From SVTX01 sp045538195 (lineage in GTDB: Bacteria; Bacillota; Clostridia; Oscillospirales; CAG-272): a DNA stretch of 64,000 nt. Position numbers and translations under genes: made by a program. Location: positions 62,001-126,000 of the forward strand of contig JAZSRA010000130.1 of assembly GCA_045538195.1 (NCBI GenBank). Reading direction: 5' to 3'. Positions 8,114 through 17,198 of this stretch are shown here, piece after piece (the first letter of the stretch is position 1; every line of letters begins with the position of its first letter). The notes beneath the pieces were generated by a model. The model made no database searches. It worked only from the letters and a program-made list of their open reading frames with translations, and was not told the origin of the DNA.

Positions 8114-8810
8114 TAAGCTTGCTATCCTTCTTAGAGGTATTATTGCAGAGAATCCCGTTTTGATCCTCGTACTTGGAACCTGTCCCACTTTGGCAACCAC
8201 ACGAGACGTGATCTCTGCGGTTTCTATGGGTCTTGCGGCAACCTTTGTCCTCGTCTGCTCAAACGCGGCGATCTCCGCCATGAGAAAGATAATTCCCGAC
8301 AAGGTAAGAATTCCCTGCTATATCGTTATTATTGCGGGATTTGTTACCGTTCTTGAAATGCTGATGCATGCATATCTCCCCGACATTTACGACAGCCTTG
8401 GCGTTTACCTTGCGCTGATCGTGGTTAACTGCATCATTCTCGGCAGAGCTGAGATGTTTGCCCGTAAAAATCCCGTTGTTGATTCGATTTTTGACGGTTT
8501 GGGAATGGGCATAGGATTTTTGGTTGCGCTCCTTTGCATGGCAACTGTTCGCGAGGTATTCGGTAACGGAAGCTTTGCAGGAATTACTATTCCCTTTATG
8601 GATAGATTTGCAATTCCGATCCTTACTCAGGCACCCGGCGGTTATCTTATATTCGGTATAGTTATCGCCGTTATGAATAAGATCACCGCAAAGAAGGGCG
8701 GCGTCAAGAAAAAGTCCTTCTCCTGTGAGGGTTGCCCTACCGCGCATCTTTGTAACAAGTCCGCGTGCGTCGGCACTGACAGTACAGAAAAGGAGGATAC
8801 TGCGAAATGA
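8103..8810 (+). CDS. rnfE: Rnf complex subunit RnfE with Cys-rich C-terminal tail
   Basis: A 235-aa membrane subunit (NqrD homologue) with about six helices. I start it at 8103, preceded by AAAGGAGGAAGG inside rnfG, rather than at the upstream codon of the open frame. RnfA and RnfE are paralogous and form an inverted-topology pair that shares an iron-sulfur centre in the membrane. After the last helix a charged linker leads into a tail with four cysteines (CEGCPTAHLCNKSAC), which may bind an extra metal centre. It overlaps rnfA by 4 nt (ATGA). Confidence 0.94.
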   Translation: MKNNKLAILLRGIIAENPVLILVLGTCPTLATTRDVISAVSMGLAATFVLVCSNAAISAMRKIIPDKVRIPCYIVIIAGFVTVLEMLMHAYLPDIYDSLGVYLALIVVNCIILGRAEMFARKNPVVDSIFDGLGMGIGFLVALLCMATVREVFGNGSFAGITIPFMDRFAIPILTQAPGGYLIFGIVIAVMNKITAKKGGVKKKSFSCEGCPTAHLCNKSACVGTDSTEKEDTAK

Positions 8811-9406
8811 CGGAAGTAAAAGCATTGATCCTCATTCTTATGGGCGGAGTTCTTATAAACAACTACGTTCTTCAACAGTTTCTCGGAATATGCCCCTTTC
8901 TCGGCGTATCCAAGAAGACAAATCAGGCGGTTGGTATGGGTGTTGCGGTAACCTTCGTTATGATGGTTGCCACGGCTGCAACATGGCCCATCTACTACCT
9001 TATACTTGAACCTTACGGCTTTGCTTATTTGCAGACGATCGTATTTATTCTTGTTATAGCAACTCTCGTTCAGTTCGTCGAGATCATTTTGAAGAAGTTT
9101 ATTCCCTCGCTGTTCAAGGCTTTGGGCGTTTATCTTCCTCTTATCACAACTAACTGCGCGGTGCTTGGTGTTGCGCTCAACAACATAACTGACGAATACA
9201 ATTTCATTCAGTCGATGGTGTCCTCGCTTGGTGTTGGACTTGGATTCCTTCTTGCTATGGTTCTTTTTGCGGGTGTTCGTTCAAAAATAGAAGATTGTCC
9301 CGCACCCAAAGCATTTAAGGGACTCCCCACAACGCTTATCGCCGCTTCGATCGTTGCGATGTCCTTCTACGGCTTCTCGGGCGTTATCGAAGGCATGTTA
9401 GGATGA
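8807..9406 (+). CDS. rnfA: Rnf complex subunit RnfA
   Basis: A 199-aa membrane subunit (NqrE homologue) with six predicted helices. Cys residues in GICPFLGVS and TTNCAVLGV match the positions that, in RnfA/RnfE pairs, ligate the intramembrane iron-sulfur centre. It starts with ATGA overlap to rnfE, with AAAGGAGG upstream. Its length matches the family closely. Confidence 0.95.
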   Translation: MTEVKALILILMGGVLINNYVLQQFLGICPFLGVSKKTNQAVGMGVAVTFVMMVATAATWPIYYLILEPYGFAYLQTIVFILVIATLVQFVEIILKKFIPSLFKALGVYLPLITTNCAVLGVALNNITDEYNFIQSMVSSLGVGLGFLLAMVLFAGVRSKIEDCPAPKAFKGLPTTLIAASIVAMSFYGFSGVIEGMLG

Positions 9407-9421
9407 TCGGGAGGTAACGCT

Positions 9422-10240
9422 ATGGAATTTTTAAAGATATTATTGCCTGTCCTTATCTGCTTTGATATTGCCGCGGTATGTGGAATCGTTCTTGTTGTTT
9501 CTTCTTCACTTTTTGAGGTCAAAGAGGACGAGAGATATTTGGCAATACGCGATTGCCTTCCCGGCGCTAATTGTGGCGCATGCGGATATAGCGGATGCGA
9601 CGGATATGCCAAGGCTTTGTCAGTAGGCAAATGTGACACCACAAATGCTTGTGTTCCGGGCGGTGACGCTGCCGCTAAACAGATCGCCGAAATACTCGGT
9701 GTTGAGGCTGTGGACGTTGTTGAAAAGGTGGCATACGTTGCCTGCAACGGAACTTGCGACGCATCCTTACGCAAGTTTGACTATCAGGGCGAAAAAAGCT
9801 GCCATATTGCCAATATGAACTACAATGGTGACAAATACTGTAACTTCGCTTGCCTTGGATACGGTGATTGTGTAAAGGTCTGTCCCCAGAACGCAATCGA
9901 CGTAGAAAACGGTGTGGCGCGGATCGATCCTCAGAAATGTATCGGCTGCGGGATATGTGTAAGAACCTGCCCCAATAAAGTCATTAGTCTTATTGAGGAT
10001 ACTGCTCGCGTAGCGGTTCTCTGTTCTAATCACGACAAAGGTGCTGTTACCCGAAAGGCTTGCACAAACGGTTGTATTGCCTGCGGTAAGTGTGTAAAAT
10101 CTTGTCCTAACGGAGCGATAAAAGTCGAACACAATCTCGCGGTGATCGATTATGACAAGTGCATCGGTTGCGGTGAATGTGCCAAGGCTTGTCCCATCGG
10201 CTGTATAATCGAGGAAAACTTTATCTGTGGCGCACATTAA
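9422..10240 (+). CDS. rnfB: Rnf complex subunit RnfB, ferredoxin-like
   Basis: A 272-aa protein with an N-terminal membrane anchor (residues 3-26). It has the Fe4S4-binding segment CGACGYSGCDGYAKAL near residues 57-72. Ferredoxin-type motifs follow: CLGYGDCVKVCP, CIGCGICVRTCP, CIACGKCVKSCP and CIGCGECAKACP. This is the entry point for electrons from reduced ferredoxin. It is the last gene of the operon, starting 15 bp after rnfA behind GGGAGG, and is followed by a terminator shared with the convergent pcp gene. Confidence 0.96.
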   Translation: MEFLKILLPVLICFDIAAVCGIVLVVSSSLFEVKEDERYLAIRDCLPGANCGACGYSGCDGYAKALSVGKCDTTNACVPGGDAAAKQIAEILGVEAVDVVEKVAYVACNGTCDASLRKFDYQGEKSCHIANMNYNGDKYCNFACLGYGDCVKVCPQNAIDVENGVARIDPQKCIGCGICVRTCPNKVISLIEDTARVAVLCSNHDKGAVTRKACTNGCIACGKCVKSCPNGAIKVEHNLAVIDYDKCIGCGECAKACPIGCIIEENFICGAH

Positions 10241-10244
10241 AATT

Positions 10245-10278
10245 AAGGGAATGATAGCAAAATGCTTATCATTCCCTT
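10245..10278. terminator. Bidirectional terminator between rnfB and pcp
   Basis: A 12-bp stem (AAGGGAATGATA / TATCATTCCCTT), flanked by T-rich sequence on the plus strand and by an A-rich left flank that gives T's on the minus strand. Confidence 0.8.
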
Positions 10279-10287
10279 TTCATTTTA

Positions 10288-10869
10288 TTATATTGTTTCA
10301 ATAGCAGTAATAATTGCTGTTGCGATATCCTCAAGTTTCATAGAAGGTTCTTTGTTCTGTTCAGTTGAATACGGCACGTGGATAAATCCAACCTTTACGT
10401 CAGTTCCTTTGAAATGATCGAGCAAGGAATATAGCACATCGTTGCAGACGTAGGCTCCTGCCGAGTAAGACACTTTAGATGGAATTCTCTTATTTGATAT
10501 CTCATACGCTATCTTTCTTACGGGGAGTGTGGTGAAATACGCGTTCTCGCCGCTTTCCGAGATCTTTTCGTCGCGTGGCTCATTGCCATGATTATCAGGA
10601 AACGTTGCATAACGGAGATTAATGCCTAACATTTCAGGAGTTATAGCATCTCTGCCGCCCGCTTGACCTATACAGAGAATAACGTCAGCACCGATTTTCT
10701 CGGCTTTGTCAATTACTTTTTCTGCCGACAATCCGAAAACGACTGGGATCTCAAGCTTTACAAGGTTGAAATCAGAGATTCTATCGGGAATTAGCTTTAA
10801 GGCATCCCACGAAGGGTTCACATTTTCTCCTCCGAAGGGTTCAAAGCCGGTTATAAGAAGTTTTCTCAT
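10288..10869 (-). CDS. pcp: Pyroglutamyl-peptidase I
   Basis: A 193-aa cysteine peptidase of family C15 that removes N-terminal pyroglutamate from peptides in the cytoplasm. The start MRKLLITGFEPFGGENVNPS is diagnostic. The catalytic Cys is in AYVCNDVLY and the His in FIHVPYS; the Glu is expected in the central region. It is slightly shorter than the usual 200-215 aa. Its start overlaps the stop of tadA by 3 nt, with AAAGGATG as the ribosome binding site inside tadA, so the two genes are translationally coupled. Confidence 0.93.
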   Translation of the reverse strand: MRKLLITGFEPFGGENVNPSWDALKLIPDRISDFNLVKLEIPVVFGLSAEKVIDKAEKIGADVILCIGQAGGRDAITPEMLGINLRYATFPDNHGNEPRDEKISESGENAYFTTLPVRKIAYEISNKRIPSKVSYSAGAYVCNDVLYSLLDHFKGTDVKVGFIHVPYSTEQNKEPSMKLEDIATAIITAIETI

Positions 10870-11327
10870 CCTTTACCTCTTTTCTTCTCAAAAAAGTCTC
10901 TCAAAACCGTTGTGCATTCATCCTTCAACACTCCATATTTTACAACAGGCTTATGATTAAGGGGATAAGCGCACATATTAAGCACGCTTCCGCAAGCGCC
11001 TGCCTTTGCGTCTTTAGCACCAAAAACGACTTTCCCAAGGCGTGAATTGATGATCGCGCCCATACACATGGGACAAGGCTCAAGAGTGACGTAAAGCTCG
11101 CAATTTTCAAGATGCCAGCCTCCGAGGACACGACATGCTTCACGAATTGCCAAAAGCTCTGCGTGACCTGTTGCATCGCCGGTCTGTTCCCTGTTATTTC
11201 TCGCTGAAGCTATTATCTTTCCATCCTTGACGATTACCGCACCCACCGGAACTTCGCCCTCTGAAGCCGCAAATTTGGCTTCCTTGATAGCTTCAAGCAT
11301 ATAGTTATCTGCAATCGTGTCGATCAC
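10866..11327 (-). CDS. tadA: tRNA-specific adenosine deaminase TadA
   Basis: A 153-aa zinc-dependent deaminase converting A34 to inosine in tRNA-Arg(ACG). The zinc/catalytic motif HAE (GHAELLA) and PCPMCMGA are both present in the normal spacing. The start given is a GTG with only a poor ribosome binding site; the next in-frame ATG is nine codons later and has no better site. It is the first gene of a two-gene unit with pcp. The 151-bp region upstream (11328-11478) holds a terminator for the convergently placed upstream gene and no other gene. Confidence 0.92.
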   Translation of the reverse strand: MIDTIADNYMLEAIKEAKFAASEGEVPVGAVIVKDGKIIASARNNREQTGDATGHAELLAIREACRVLGGWHLENCELYVTLEPCPMCMGAIINSRLGKVVFGAKDAKAGACGSVLNMCAYPLNHKPVVKYGVLKDECTTVLRDFFEKKRGKG

Positions 11328-11423
11328 CCCATTTGAACTAAATTTATCTAATTATAACATATAGACGATCAAAATTCAAGTGAGACAGTCAAATTATTTA
11401 CACCAATTCTTTAATACATATCA

Positions 11424-11458
11424 AAAATGGCGGAGTACACGAGGCGCTCCGCCATTTT
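11424..11458 (-). terminator. Terminator of the large SGNH lipoprotein gene
   Basis: A 12-bp stem (AAAATGGCGGAG / CTCCGCCATTTT) with an 11-nt loop lies just past the stop of the gene at 11479. TTTTT follows on the minus strand. Confidence 0.8.
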
Positions 11459-11478
11459 GTTTAATTTAAATGAACAAA

Positions 11479-14400
11479 TCAATCAGCAAGATTTTCGTAG
11501 CCGATAAGCGCTTCGAAAATCGTCTGAGCATAAACTCTACCGAAGAAATCATTAGGATGGTTAACGTTATTTCCGCTATAATCCATAAATTCCTTTCTTG
11601 CAAGGATAGATTGACTCATAAGAGTCATGCTGGTAATTCCGCACTCATATCCATCAGCAGTGTATGCAGCTGCCAGATTCTTGAGGCCATCATCCATCAC
11701 TAACGCACGACCGTTTCTGGCATCTCCTTGAACAGACTCGTTGTTATAGAACATAGTAGACACAAGCATTACAGAGGTGTCGGGAGCAAGCGTGTAAACA
11801 CGGTCAACAATGGTCTTGATGTTAATTACAGAAGATGAGATACCAATATCATTCATTCCAAACGCGCAGATAAAGAGATCGCATCCGTATTGGTCGATAT
11901 AATTCTTTATGTGCTCGTTGAAATTTTCGACGCCATTTCCGGATTTCCAACCGCCTACCGCAGTGTTGACATAGGTGATAGTACCTCTTGTACCGGCAAC
12001 GTAATCGCTTGTGGGTACCTTACCCATATTGGATGTCAAATGGTTAGTTGAAACGTATTTGACTGTATAACCAAACGCATCAGCAATAGCGTTGGTAAGC
12101 ATAATAGCATATGGGTACTGCTTTTGACCGTAATCGTGGAAGAATGAGCTGTTTGAACCTGCTGTGATGCTATCGCCAAAGTAGAATATGGTAACGTCCT
12201 CGCCGTTCATCAATTTCTCAATGAAATCAGCGAATTTGTCGCTTTGATTGTCCTGAGTGTATCCGCTCCAGCTTTCGGAATGCTCGTATTCTACGTATAC
12301 CTGCCACTTTGTCATTCCGTTACCTTCGGCATAGTAGGTATTAACATTTTTACCGTTATAATTAGTAACGAGCGTACTGCTCGAAACGTTGTAGTAATTA
12401 GCAGGTGTAATACAAGGAATTGAAGAACCCTCAAGGATCTTTATCTTACCGCCAACGATCTCGTAATCAACGCCTTCAACGTAGGTAACTGTACCGTCAT
12501 AGCTCTTTACAGAAATAATACTGTCAATAGGATAAAGGAGGGACTTTGTATCGCCGTAATTCAAGAACATTACAGTCTCGTTAGTAACCTTGTTTCCTGT
12601 GAACATATTGTCCATAAGAACTCCGAGGTCAGCGTTTGCCGTAAAATTAACCTTCTCCTTAGCTTCAGCACTCACACTTACACTCTCAACAGAAACAATA
12701 GGAAGATAACTGTGGGCAACTCCTTCGTCCAAACCTACGGGAACTGCAGCGAAGATAACTGTCAAGTTAGCTCCGTCAATGCCGTCAAGATCTGCGTATG
12801 CAGCGAATTTTTCACCGGAAATTGAATATCTGCACTCTTTCCAAGCGCTTACTACGGTTTCGCTTGCATTTACAACCTTAAACCATATAGATTCAATATC
12901 ACCATTGAATGAAAGTCGACCCGCGATCGAAAGCTCCTGACCTGCGGCAACCGTCAATCCGTTTGTAGGATAAAGATTACTATAATTAGTAGAATTGAAC
13001 GATACAACAGCATTTTCAGCCGTTCCAATCGTGCCGTTGTAATCAGCAGGATAGGTTCCGTTAGAATCGGTTACCTTGTCAAGGACAACGGTGAAGCTTA
13101 TATCTCTTATTTCGTCGGTCTGCTTGCCACAATGCTTACAAACGGCGTATTCCTTAAGGTTGTCATTATCAGAGCAGTAGCGCCACTCAACTACAACGTG
13201 GTCACAGCTGTCTTGGTCGAAGTAAGTTTTAACGTACTCTCCATAGAAGGCATAAGCGTCATCAAGATTATTGAAGAATTTAACGTATGCTATATCAATG
13301 GATACGGTTGCGCCGGTAAAGTTGAACCAGTCGAAACGAAGCATCTTTGTAGCACCGTCTGCATAAAAATCATCCACCGTCATATCAAATACGGTCAAAT
13401 TCCAATCACCGTCTGAAACATAGTTTGCTAAATAATACTTATCATACGCGGCGTTTTTACTCAAATACATTCTGCAGGCGTCGACTACGGTGCCGGGAGA
13501 TTTTCTGTAAAGAATAGTAGCATATTTTCCCGTTCCCTGTAAAATCATTGTATCGTTATGAAGCGTTGAATAATTCGTACCTGTACCCTTTACTGTTACG
13601 TAGGACAAATTGTTGTGTTCTTCGTCTACCTTTTCTTCAGCTATGTCACCAATAGAATTTTTAAGCTCGGTAGAGCCAATCAAATCCCACGTATCGTAAT
13701 CGTCATCTAAGGTACAGAGTTCATCAACACTATCGCTGATTGCAATGAATGCAATATCAATGTAATCTGTTGCAGCAAGAGAATTTCCGCCAAACAGGTC
13801 AAGTCTCAGCAGCGTTATGTTCTCGCCTGTAAAGCCTTCGGTGATACCTGCATTTGCACAGTCAATAATAAGGAAATGCCAATTACCGTCGGCAGTTACA
13901 TTGGTAACTACCTTATTATTTCCACTTGCACCGGGAGAATCTGCACTACTTATATACATATTTATAGTGTTGCGGGGTACACTCAAATTAGAGGGATATC
14001 TGTACTTCATTATAAAGTAATGTCCAGCGTTTGAGGTGTTTGTGTTTTTACCGGTTGCATTATTAATAAGATACATATACTGAACCGTTTGGGTGGCATG
14101 ATTAGCCGGCCCGTTAAATCTTACAAAGAAAGACTCGGTGTCATCACTCATAAGTTGTGACGAAGTAAAGTAAACTCCACCCGAGGTTTTTTCGGTGTCG
14201 CTGATTTTAACTGCATCGAAGAAAAGGTTTGCCGCGTTATTTGTCTCTTGAACTACCTCATAACCGCAAACCGAGCAGCTTCTTACGTAACCGCTAAGAA
14301 GCTCATCATAGCGCGAGCTACTCCAAGTGTGAGCGGTAGGAAATCCACTGTTTACACTATGACAGATTGCGCACTCCTTTTCAGTGTGTGTGCTTGCGGT

Positions 14401-15291
14401 ATATTCGTAGCTTGCGAACGGATGTGTGCAGGTAGTATCTTCACCAAGCGTTCCGTAAACAGCATCAAGATTGTCGCATACACCGATATACGCAATATCA
14501 ATGTATTTTGACATATACAAATCCAAACGGAGATATTTAGCGGAATATGTACCGTCTTTGTTGGCGCCGTAATGTGATGTTTTCGACATATCGTAAACGC
14601 CAATCGCCCAACCGCCGTCCGCGGTGACTGTTAGACTGAAACTATCTCCGTTACCTGATGGAGCAGTATTAGAAGTTGTCGCTGATCCAACGAAACATGA
14701 AATTCTGTTGCCTATGGTTCCGGCGGGAAGTCGGTATTTGATAACAAAATACTGTCCGGTAACCTTCGGGCAGCTTGTATCATAGTAGAAATGGAAATAC
14801 AGTGCCTTTGACGTATCGGCAGGTGTTAATCTAGTATACGCAATATCGTCTTTGGTTGGTCCAACGTATTCGGACGACTTTTTATTTGCAATACCACTAT
14901 TGGGATTTACGGGCCTATTAGTATAACCTAACAGCGTCTCGGGATCGATAAAGAGGTTAAAGGTTCTTTCCGGAGTGTCGGGATTGTCAGGAGTATCGGT
15001 ATCCGTGTCGGTATCCGTTTCTGTATCCGTATCGGTATCGGTATTCGTATCGGTATCGGTATCCGTATCCGTGTCGGTATCGGTATCCGTGTCGGTGTCG
15101 GACTCGCCGCCGTCATCGGATTCTGTCGTGTCGCTACCCTCTTCGGTGGTAGTGCTTGAAGATTCTTCGCTTTCGCTCGATCCAGTACCGGAACCGTCAA
15201 CTACAGGCTCATCTGTACACGCAAAGAGCGAGAAGACCATTATTGCCGCAAGAGCGACAAGAAAGAATCTCGTTGTTTTAGTGATCTTCAT
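11479..15291 (-). CDS. Very large secreted lipoprotein with triplicated module and C-terminal SGNH hydrolase
   Basis: A 1270-aa protein. The start at 15291 follows GGAGGG; an ATG five codons upstream overlaps that site and is rejected. Residues 1-25 form a lipoprotein signal (SLFAC, lipobox Cys25). A Ser/Thr/Glu-rich stretch and a Thr-Asp repeat (about 45-105) make a wall-spanning linker. Three related modules follow (roughly 108-275, 355-525, 545-690), each with DG-x-W, then LRLDL or LRFDW, then YIDIA-type strands, suggesting carbohydrate-binding-like sandwiches. CxxC-bearing segments (ECAICHS, CSVCGY, CKHCGK) separate them. Residues from about 1030 form an SGNH esterase: GDSITAG (Ser), NTAVGG, FGMND and VNHPND (His). 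The predicted substrate is an acylated polysaccharide outside the cell. Whether it removes acetyl groups is inference. Confidence 0.8.
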   Translation of the reverse strand: MKITKTTRFFLVALAAIMVFSLFACTDEPVVDGSGTGSSESEESSSTTTEEGSDTTESDDGGESDTDTDTDTDTDTDTDTDTNTDTDTDTETDTDTDTDTPDNPDTPERTFNLFIDPETLLGYTNRPVNPNSGIANKKSSEYVGPTKDDIAYTRLTPADTSKALYFHFYYDTSCPKVTGQYFVIKYRLPAGTIGNRISCFVGSATTSNTAPSGNGDSFSLTVTADGGWAIGVYDMSKTSHYGANKDGTYSAKYLRLDLYMSKYIDIAYIGVCDNLDAVYGTLGEDTTCTHPFASYEYTASTHTEKECAICHSVNSGFPTAHTWSSSRYDELLSGYVRSCSVCGYEVVQETNNAANLFFDAVKISDTEKTSGGVYFTSSQLMSDDTESFFVRFNGPANHATQTVQYMYLINNATGKNTNTSNAGHYFIMKYRYPSNLSVPRNTINMYISSADSPGASGNNKVVTNVTADGNWHFLIIDCANAGITEGFTGENITLLRLDLFGGNSLAATDYIDIAFIAISDSVDELCTLDDDYDTWDLIGSTELKNSIGDIAEEKVDEEHNNLSYVTVKGTGTNYSTLHNDTMILQGTGKYATILYRKSPGTVVDACRMYLSKNAAYDKYYLANYVSDGDWNLTVFDMTVDDFYADGATKMLRFDWFNFTGATVSIDIAYVKFFNNLDDAYAFYGEYVKTYFDQDSCDHVVVEWRYCSDNDNLKEYAVCKHCGKQTDEIRDISFTVVLDKVTDSNGTYPADYNGTIGTAENAVVSFNSTNYSNLYPTNGLTVAAGQELSIAGRLSFNGDIESIWFKVVNASETVVSAWKECRYSISGEKFAAYADLDGIDGANLTVIFAAVPVGLDEGVAHSYLPIVSVESVSVSAEAKEKVNFTANADLGVLMDNMFTGNKVTNETVMFLNYGDTKSLLYPIDSIISVKSYDGTVTYVEGVDYEIVGGKIKILEGSSIPCITPANYYNVSSSTLVTNYNGKNVNTYYAEGNGMTKWQVYVEYEHSESWSGYTQDNQSDKFADFIEKLMNGEDVTIFYFGDSITAGSNSSFFHDYGQKQYPYAIMLTNAIADAFGYTVKYVSTNHLTSNMGKVPTSDYVAGTRGTITYVNTAVGGWKSGNGVENFNEHIKNYIDQYGCDLFICAFGMNDIGISSSVINIKTIVDRVYTLAPDTSVMLVSTMFYNNESVQGDARNGRALVMDDGLKNLAAAYTADGYECGITSMTLMSQSILARKEFMDYSGNNVNHPNDFFGRVYAQTIFEALIGYENLAD
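14995..15106 (-). repeat. Low-complexity Thr-Asp codon repeat
   Basis: About 18 degenerate copies of a 6-bp unit (GAYACS on the coding strand) encode an alternating Thr-Asp linker, interrupted by single Asn and Glu codons. Third-base variation between copies argues it is an old, selected linker rather than a fresh slippage tract. Confidence 0.85.
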
Positions 15292-15354
15292 AGAAAATCC
15301 CTCCATAAATTACGTTATCGAGGTGTACCAAAAAGGATGCACCTTAATGAGGTA

Positions 15355-15383
15355 ATTATATCACACATACTTTAAAAATTCAA
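15355..15383 (-). promoter_or_regulatory. Sigma-A promoter of the SGNH lipoprotein gene
   Basis: On the minus strand, TTGAAT (15378-15383), a 17-bp spacer and TATAAT (15355-15360) with an extended TGTGA before the -10. Confidence 0.75.
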
Positions 15384-15434
15384 GCAAAATTGTTCGTTAA
15401 TGATTAAATTCTTCATTTTTTAAGTTAAATACAA

Positions 15435-15463
15435 AAAACGGTTGGAGAAAATCCAACCGTTTT
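15435..15463 (-). terminator. Terminator of the rpsB-tsf operon
   Basis: A 12-bp stem (AAAACGGTTGGA / TCCAACCGTTTT) with a GAAAA-type loop just past the tsf stop. TTTTTTG follows on the minus strand. Confidence 0.85.
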
Positions 15464-15479
15464 CATTAATTTTGGGAAA

Positions 15480-16406
15480 TTACTGCTTTACGCCGGAGAG
15501 CTTAGCGATCTCTGCTGCGTAGTCCTCTTCCTTCTTCTCGATACCCTCACCCTTTTCAAAACGAACGAAGGATGCGATCTTGATGGAGCCGCCCATAGCC
15601 TTTGCGCTATTTGCAACGTACTTAGCAACGGTCTCATGATCGTCAGCCTTAACGTACTCCATGTCAACGAGGCAGTTGCTCTCGTAGAACTTACCGAGCT
15701 TACCGGTAATAATACCCTCAAGTACCTTTTCGGGCTTGTTAGCCATCTTGGGATCGTTTGCAAGCTGAGCCTTGATGATATTCTTCTCGCTCTCGATTAC
15801 AGATGCAGGAACTGCGTCTCTGTCGAGGTAAGGAGTGGGATATGCACCAACCTGAAGTGCGATGTTCTTTGCGAACTCTGCGAAATCAGCGTGATCAGCG
15901 CAGTCAGTGTCGAACTTAACGATAACACCGATAGAACCAAGACCGTGAATGTAGGTGCTGGTTACGCCGTCAACAACTGCGAAACGGCGGATAGTGATCT
16001 TCTCACCGATCTGGAATATAAGCTCTTTGAGCTTAGCGTCAACGGTAGTACCCTCGTAGTCGCAAGCAAGAAGTGCCTCAACGTCTGCGGGGTTGTTCGC
16101 GATGATACTCTTAAGAAGGTTCTTAACGAACTCCTGGAACTTCTCGTTCTTTGCAACAAAGTCGGTCTCGGTGTTAACCTCAACGATAGCGGTCTTGCCA
16201 TTCTCTGCGAGTACGTCAACGAGACCGTCTGCTGCGATTCTTGTTGCCATCTTGGACTCTGCCTTAAGCTCACCCTTCTCACGAAGAAGCTTTATAGCTG
16301 CATCCATATCACCGTCTGCCTCAACGAGTGCCTTCTTGCACTCCATCATACCGATACCGGTCTTTGCTCTGAGAGCAGCAACGTCTTTTGCTGTAATAGT
16401 AGCCAT
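15480..16406 (-). CDS. tsf: Translation elongation factor Ts
   Basis: A 308-aa nucleotide exchange factor for EF-Tu. The N-terminal UBA-like domain (VAALRAKTGIGMMECKKAL) and the conserved TDFVAKNEKF motif near residues 80-89, which contacts EF-Tu, are intact. The length is normal. It starts behind GAAAGGAA, 42 bp downstream of rpsB on the same strand, the usual rpsB-tsf pair. A terminator follows immediately. Confidence 0.97.
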   Translation of the reverse strand: MATITAKDVAALRAKTGIGMMECKKALVEADGDMDAAIKLLREKGELKAESKMATRIAADGLVDVLAENGKTAIVEVNTETDFVAKNEKFQEFVKNLLKSIIANNPADVEALLACDYEGTTVDAKLKELIFQIGEKITIRRFAVVDGVTSTYIHGLGSIGVIVKFDTDCADHADFAEFAKNIALQVGAYPTPYLDRDAVPASVIESEKNIIKAQLANDPKMANKPEKVLEGIITGKLGKFYESNCLVDMEYVKADDHETVAKYVANSAKAMGGSIKIASFVRFEKGEGIEKKEEDYAAEIAKLSGVKQ

Positions 16407-16448
16407 TTTGGATAATTCCTTTCTATTTAATTCAAATGTTCACTAAAA

Positions 16449-17198
16449 TTATGCGTTCTCAGCGTCTTCCTCAGTTTCAGCCTCGGTCTTTTCCTCAACT
16501 GCTTCTGCGGTGGTCTCGCCCTGCTTACCCTCGATGATCGCGTCAGCGATTACGGAGGAGATGAGCTTGATTGCGCGAATAGCGTCGTCGTTACCGGGGA
16601 TAACGTAGTCAGCGTCGTCGGGATCACAGTTGGTATCAACGATAGCGATTACGGGGATACCGAGCTTCTTAGCCTCAAGAACTGCGTTCTTTTCCTTGCG
16701 GGGGTCAACGATGAAGATTGCGTCGGGAAGCTGTTCCATGGTCTTGATACCGCCGAGGTTCTTCTCTAGGTCGAAGATCTCCTTCTGGAGCTTAGCAACT
16801 TCCTTCTTAGGGAGCATCTCAAATGTGCCGTCCTCAGCCATCTTGTTAAGGCTGTTGAGACGAGCGATAGATCTCTTGATGGTCTTGAAGTTGGTCATCA
16901 TACCGCCGGGCCAACGAACGTTTACATAGTACTGTCCGCAACGTGCAGCTTCTTCCTTGATAGCCTCTGCAGCCTGCTTCTTAGTACCTACGAAAAGAAC
17001 GTTACCGCCGTTTGCGGAAAGCTCGCGAACGAACATGTAAGCTTCCTCAAACTTCTTTACGGTCTTCTGAAGGTCGATGATGTAGATGCCGTTTCTCTCA
17101 GTGAAAATGTACTCCTGCATCTTAGGATTCCATCTTCTTGTGTGGTGTCCGAAATGAACACCTGCTTCAAGCAGCTGCTTGATAGAAATAATAGACAT
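16449..17198 (-). CDS. rpsB: 30S ribosomal protein S2
   Basis: A 249-aa ribosomal protein. The start at 17198 (MSIISIKQLLEAGVHFGHHT) is fixed by GAAGGAGG immediately upstream; the open frame runs ten codons further without support. The core family motifs are present (RRWNPKM, NVLFVGTKKQA, DPRKEKNAVLEA). The C-terminus carries an acidic tail of about 25 residues rich in Glu and Ala, common in Firmicutes S2. It opens the rpsB-tsf operon and is preceded by a structured leader of about 140 nt. Confidence 0.97.
   Translation of the reverse strand: MSIISIKQLLEAGVHFGHHTRRWNPKMQEYIFTERNGIYIIDLQKTVKKFEEAYMFVRELSANGGNVLFVGTKKQAAEAIKEEAARCGQYYVNVRWPGGMMTNFKTIKRSIARLNSLNKMAEDGTFEMLPKKEVAKLQKEIFDLEKNLGGIKTMEQLPDAIFIVDPRKEKNAVLEAKKLGIPVIAIVDTNCDPDDADYVIPGNDDAIRAIKLISSVIADAIIEGKQGETTAEAVEEKTEAETEEDAENA

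Noticed and set aside
14995..15106. CRISPR-like or satellite array
   Set aside because: The 6-bp units code an alternating Thr-Asp linker inside a gene; there are no spacers.
14975..15355. Plus-strand frame encoding a Ser-Val repeat
   Set aside because: It is the complement of the Thr-Asp linker codons of the SGNH lipoprotein; no ribosome binding site and no family resemblance.
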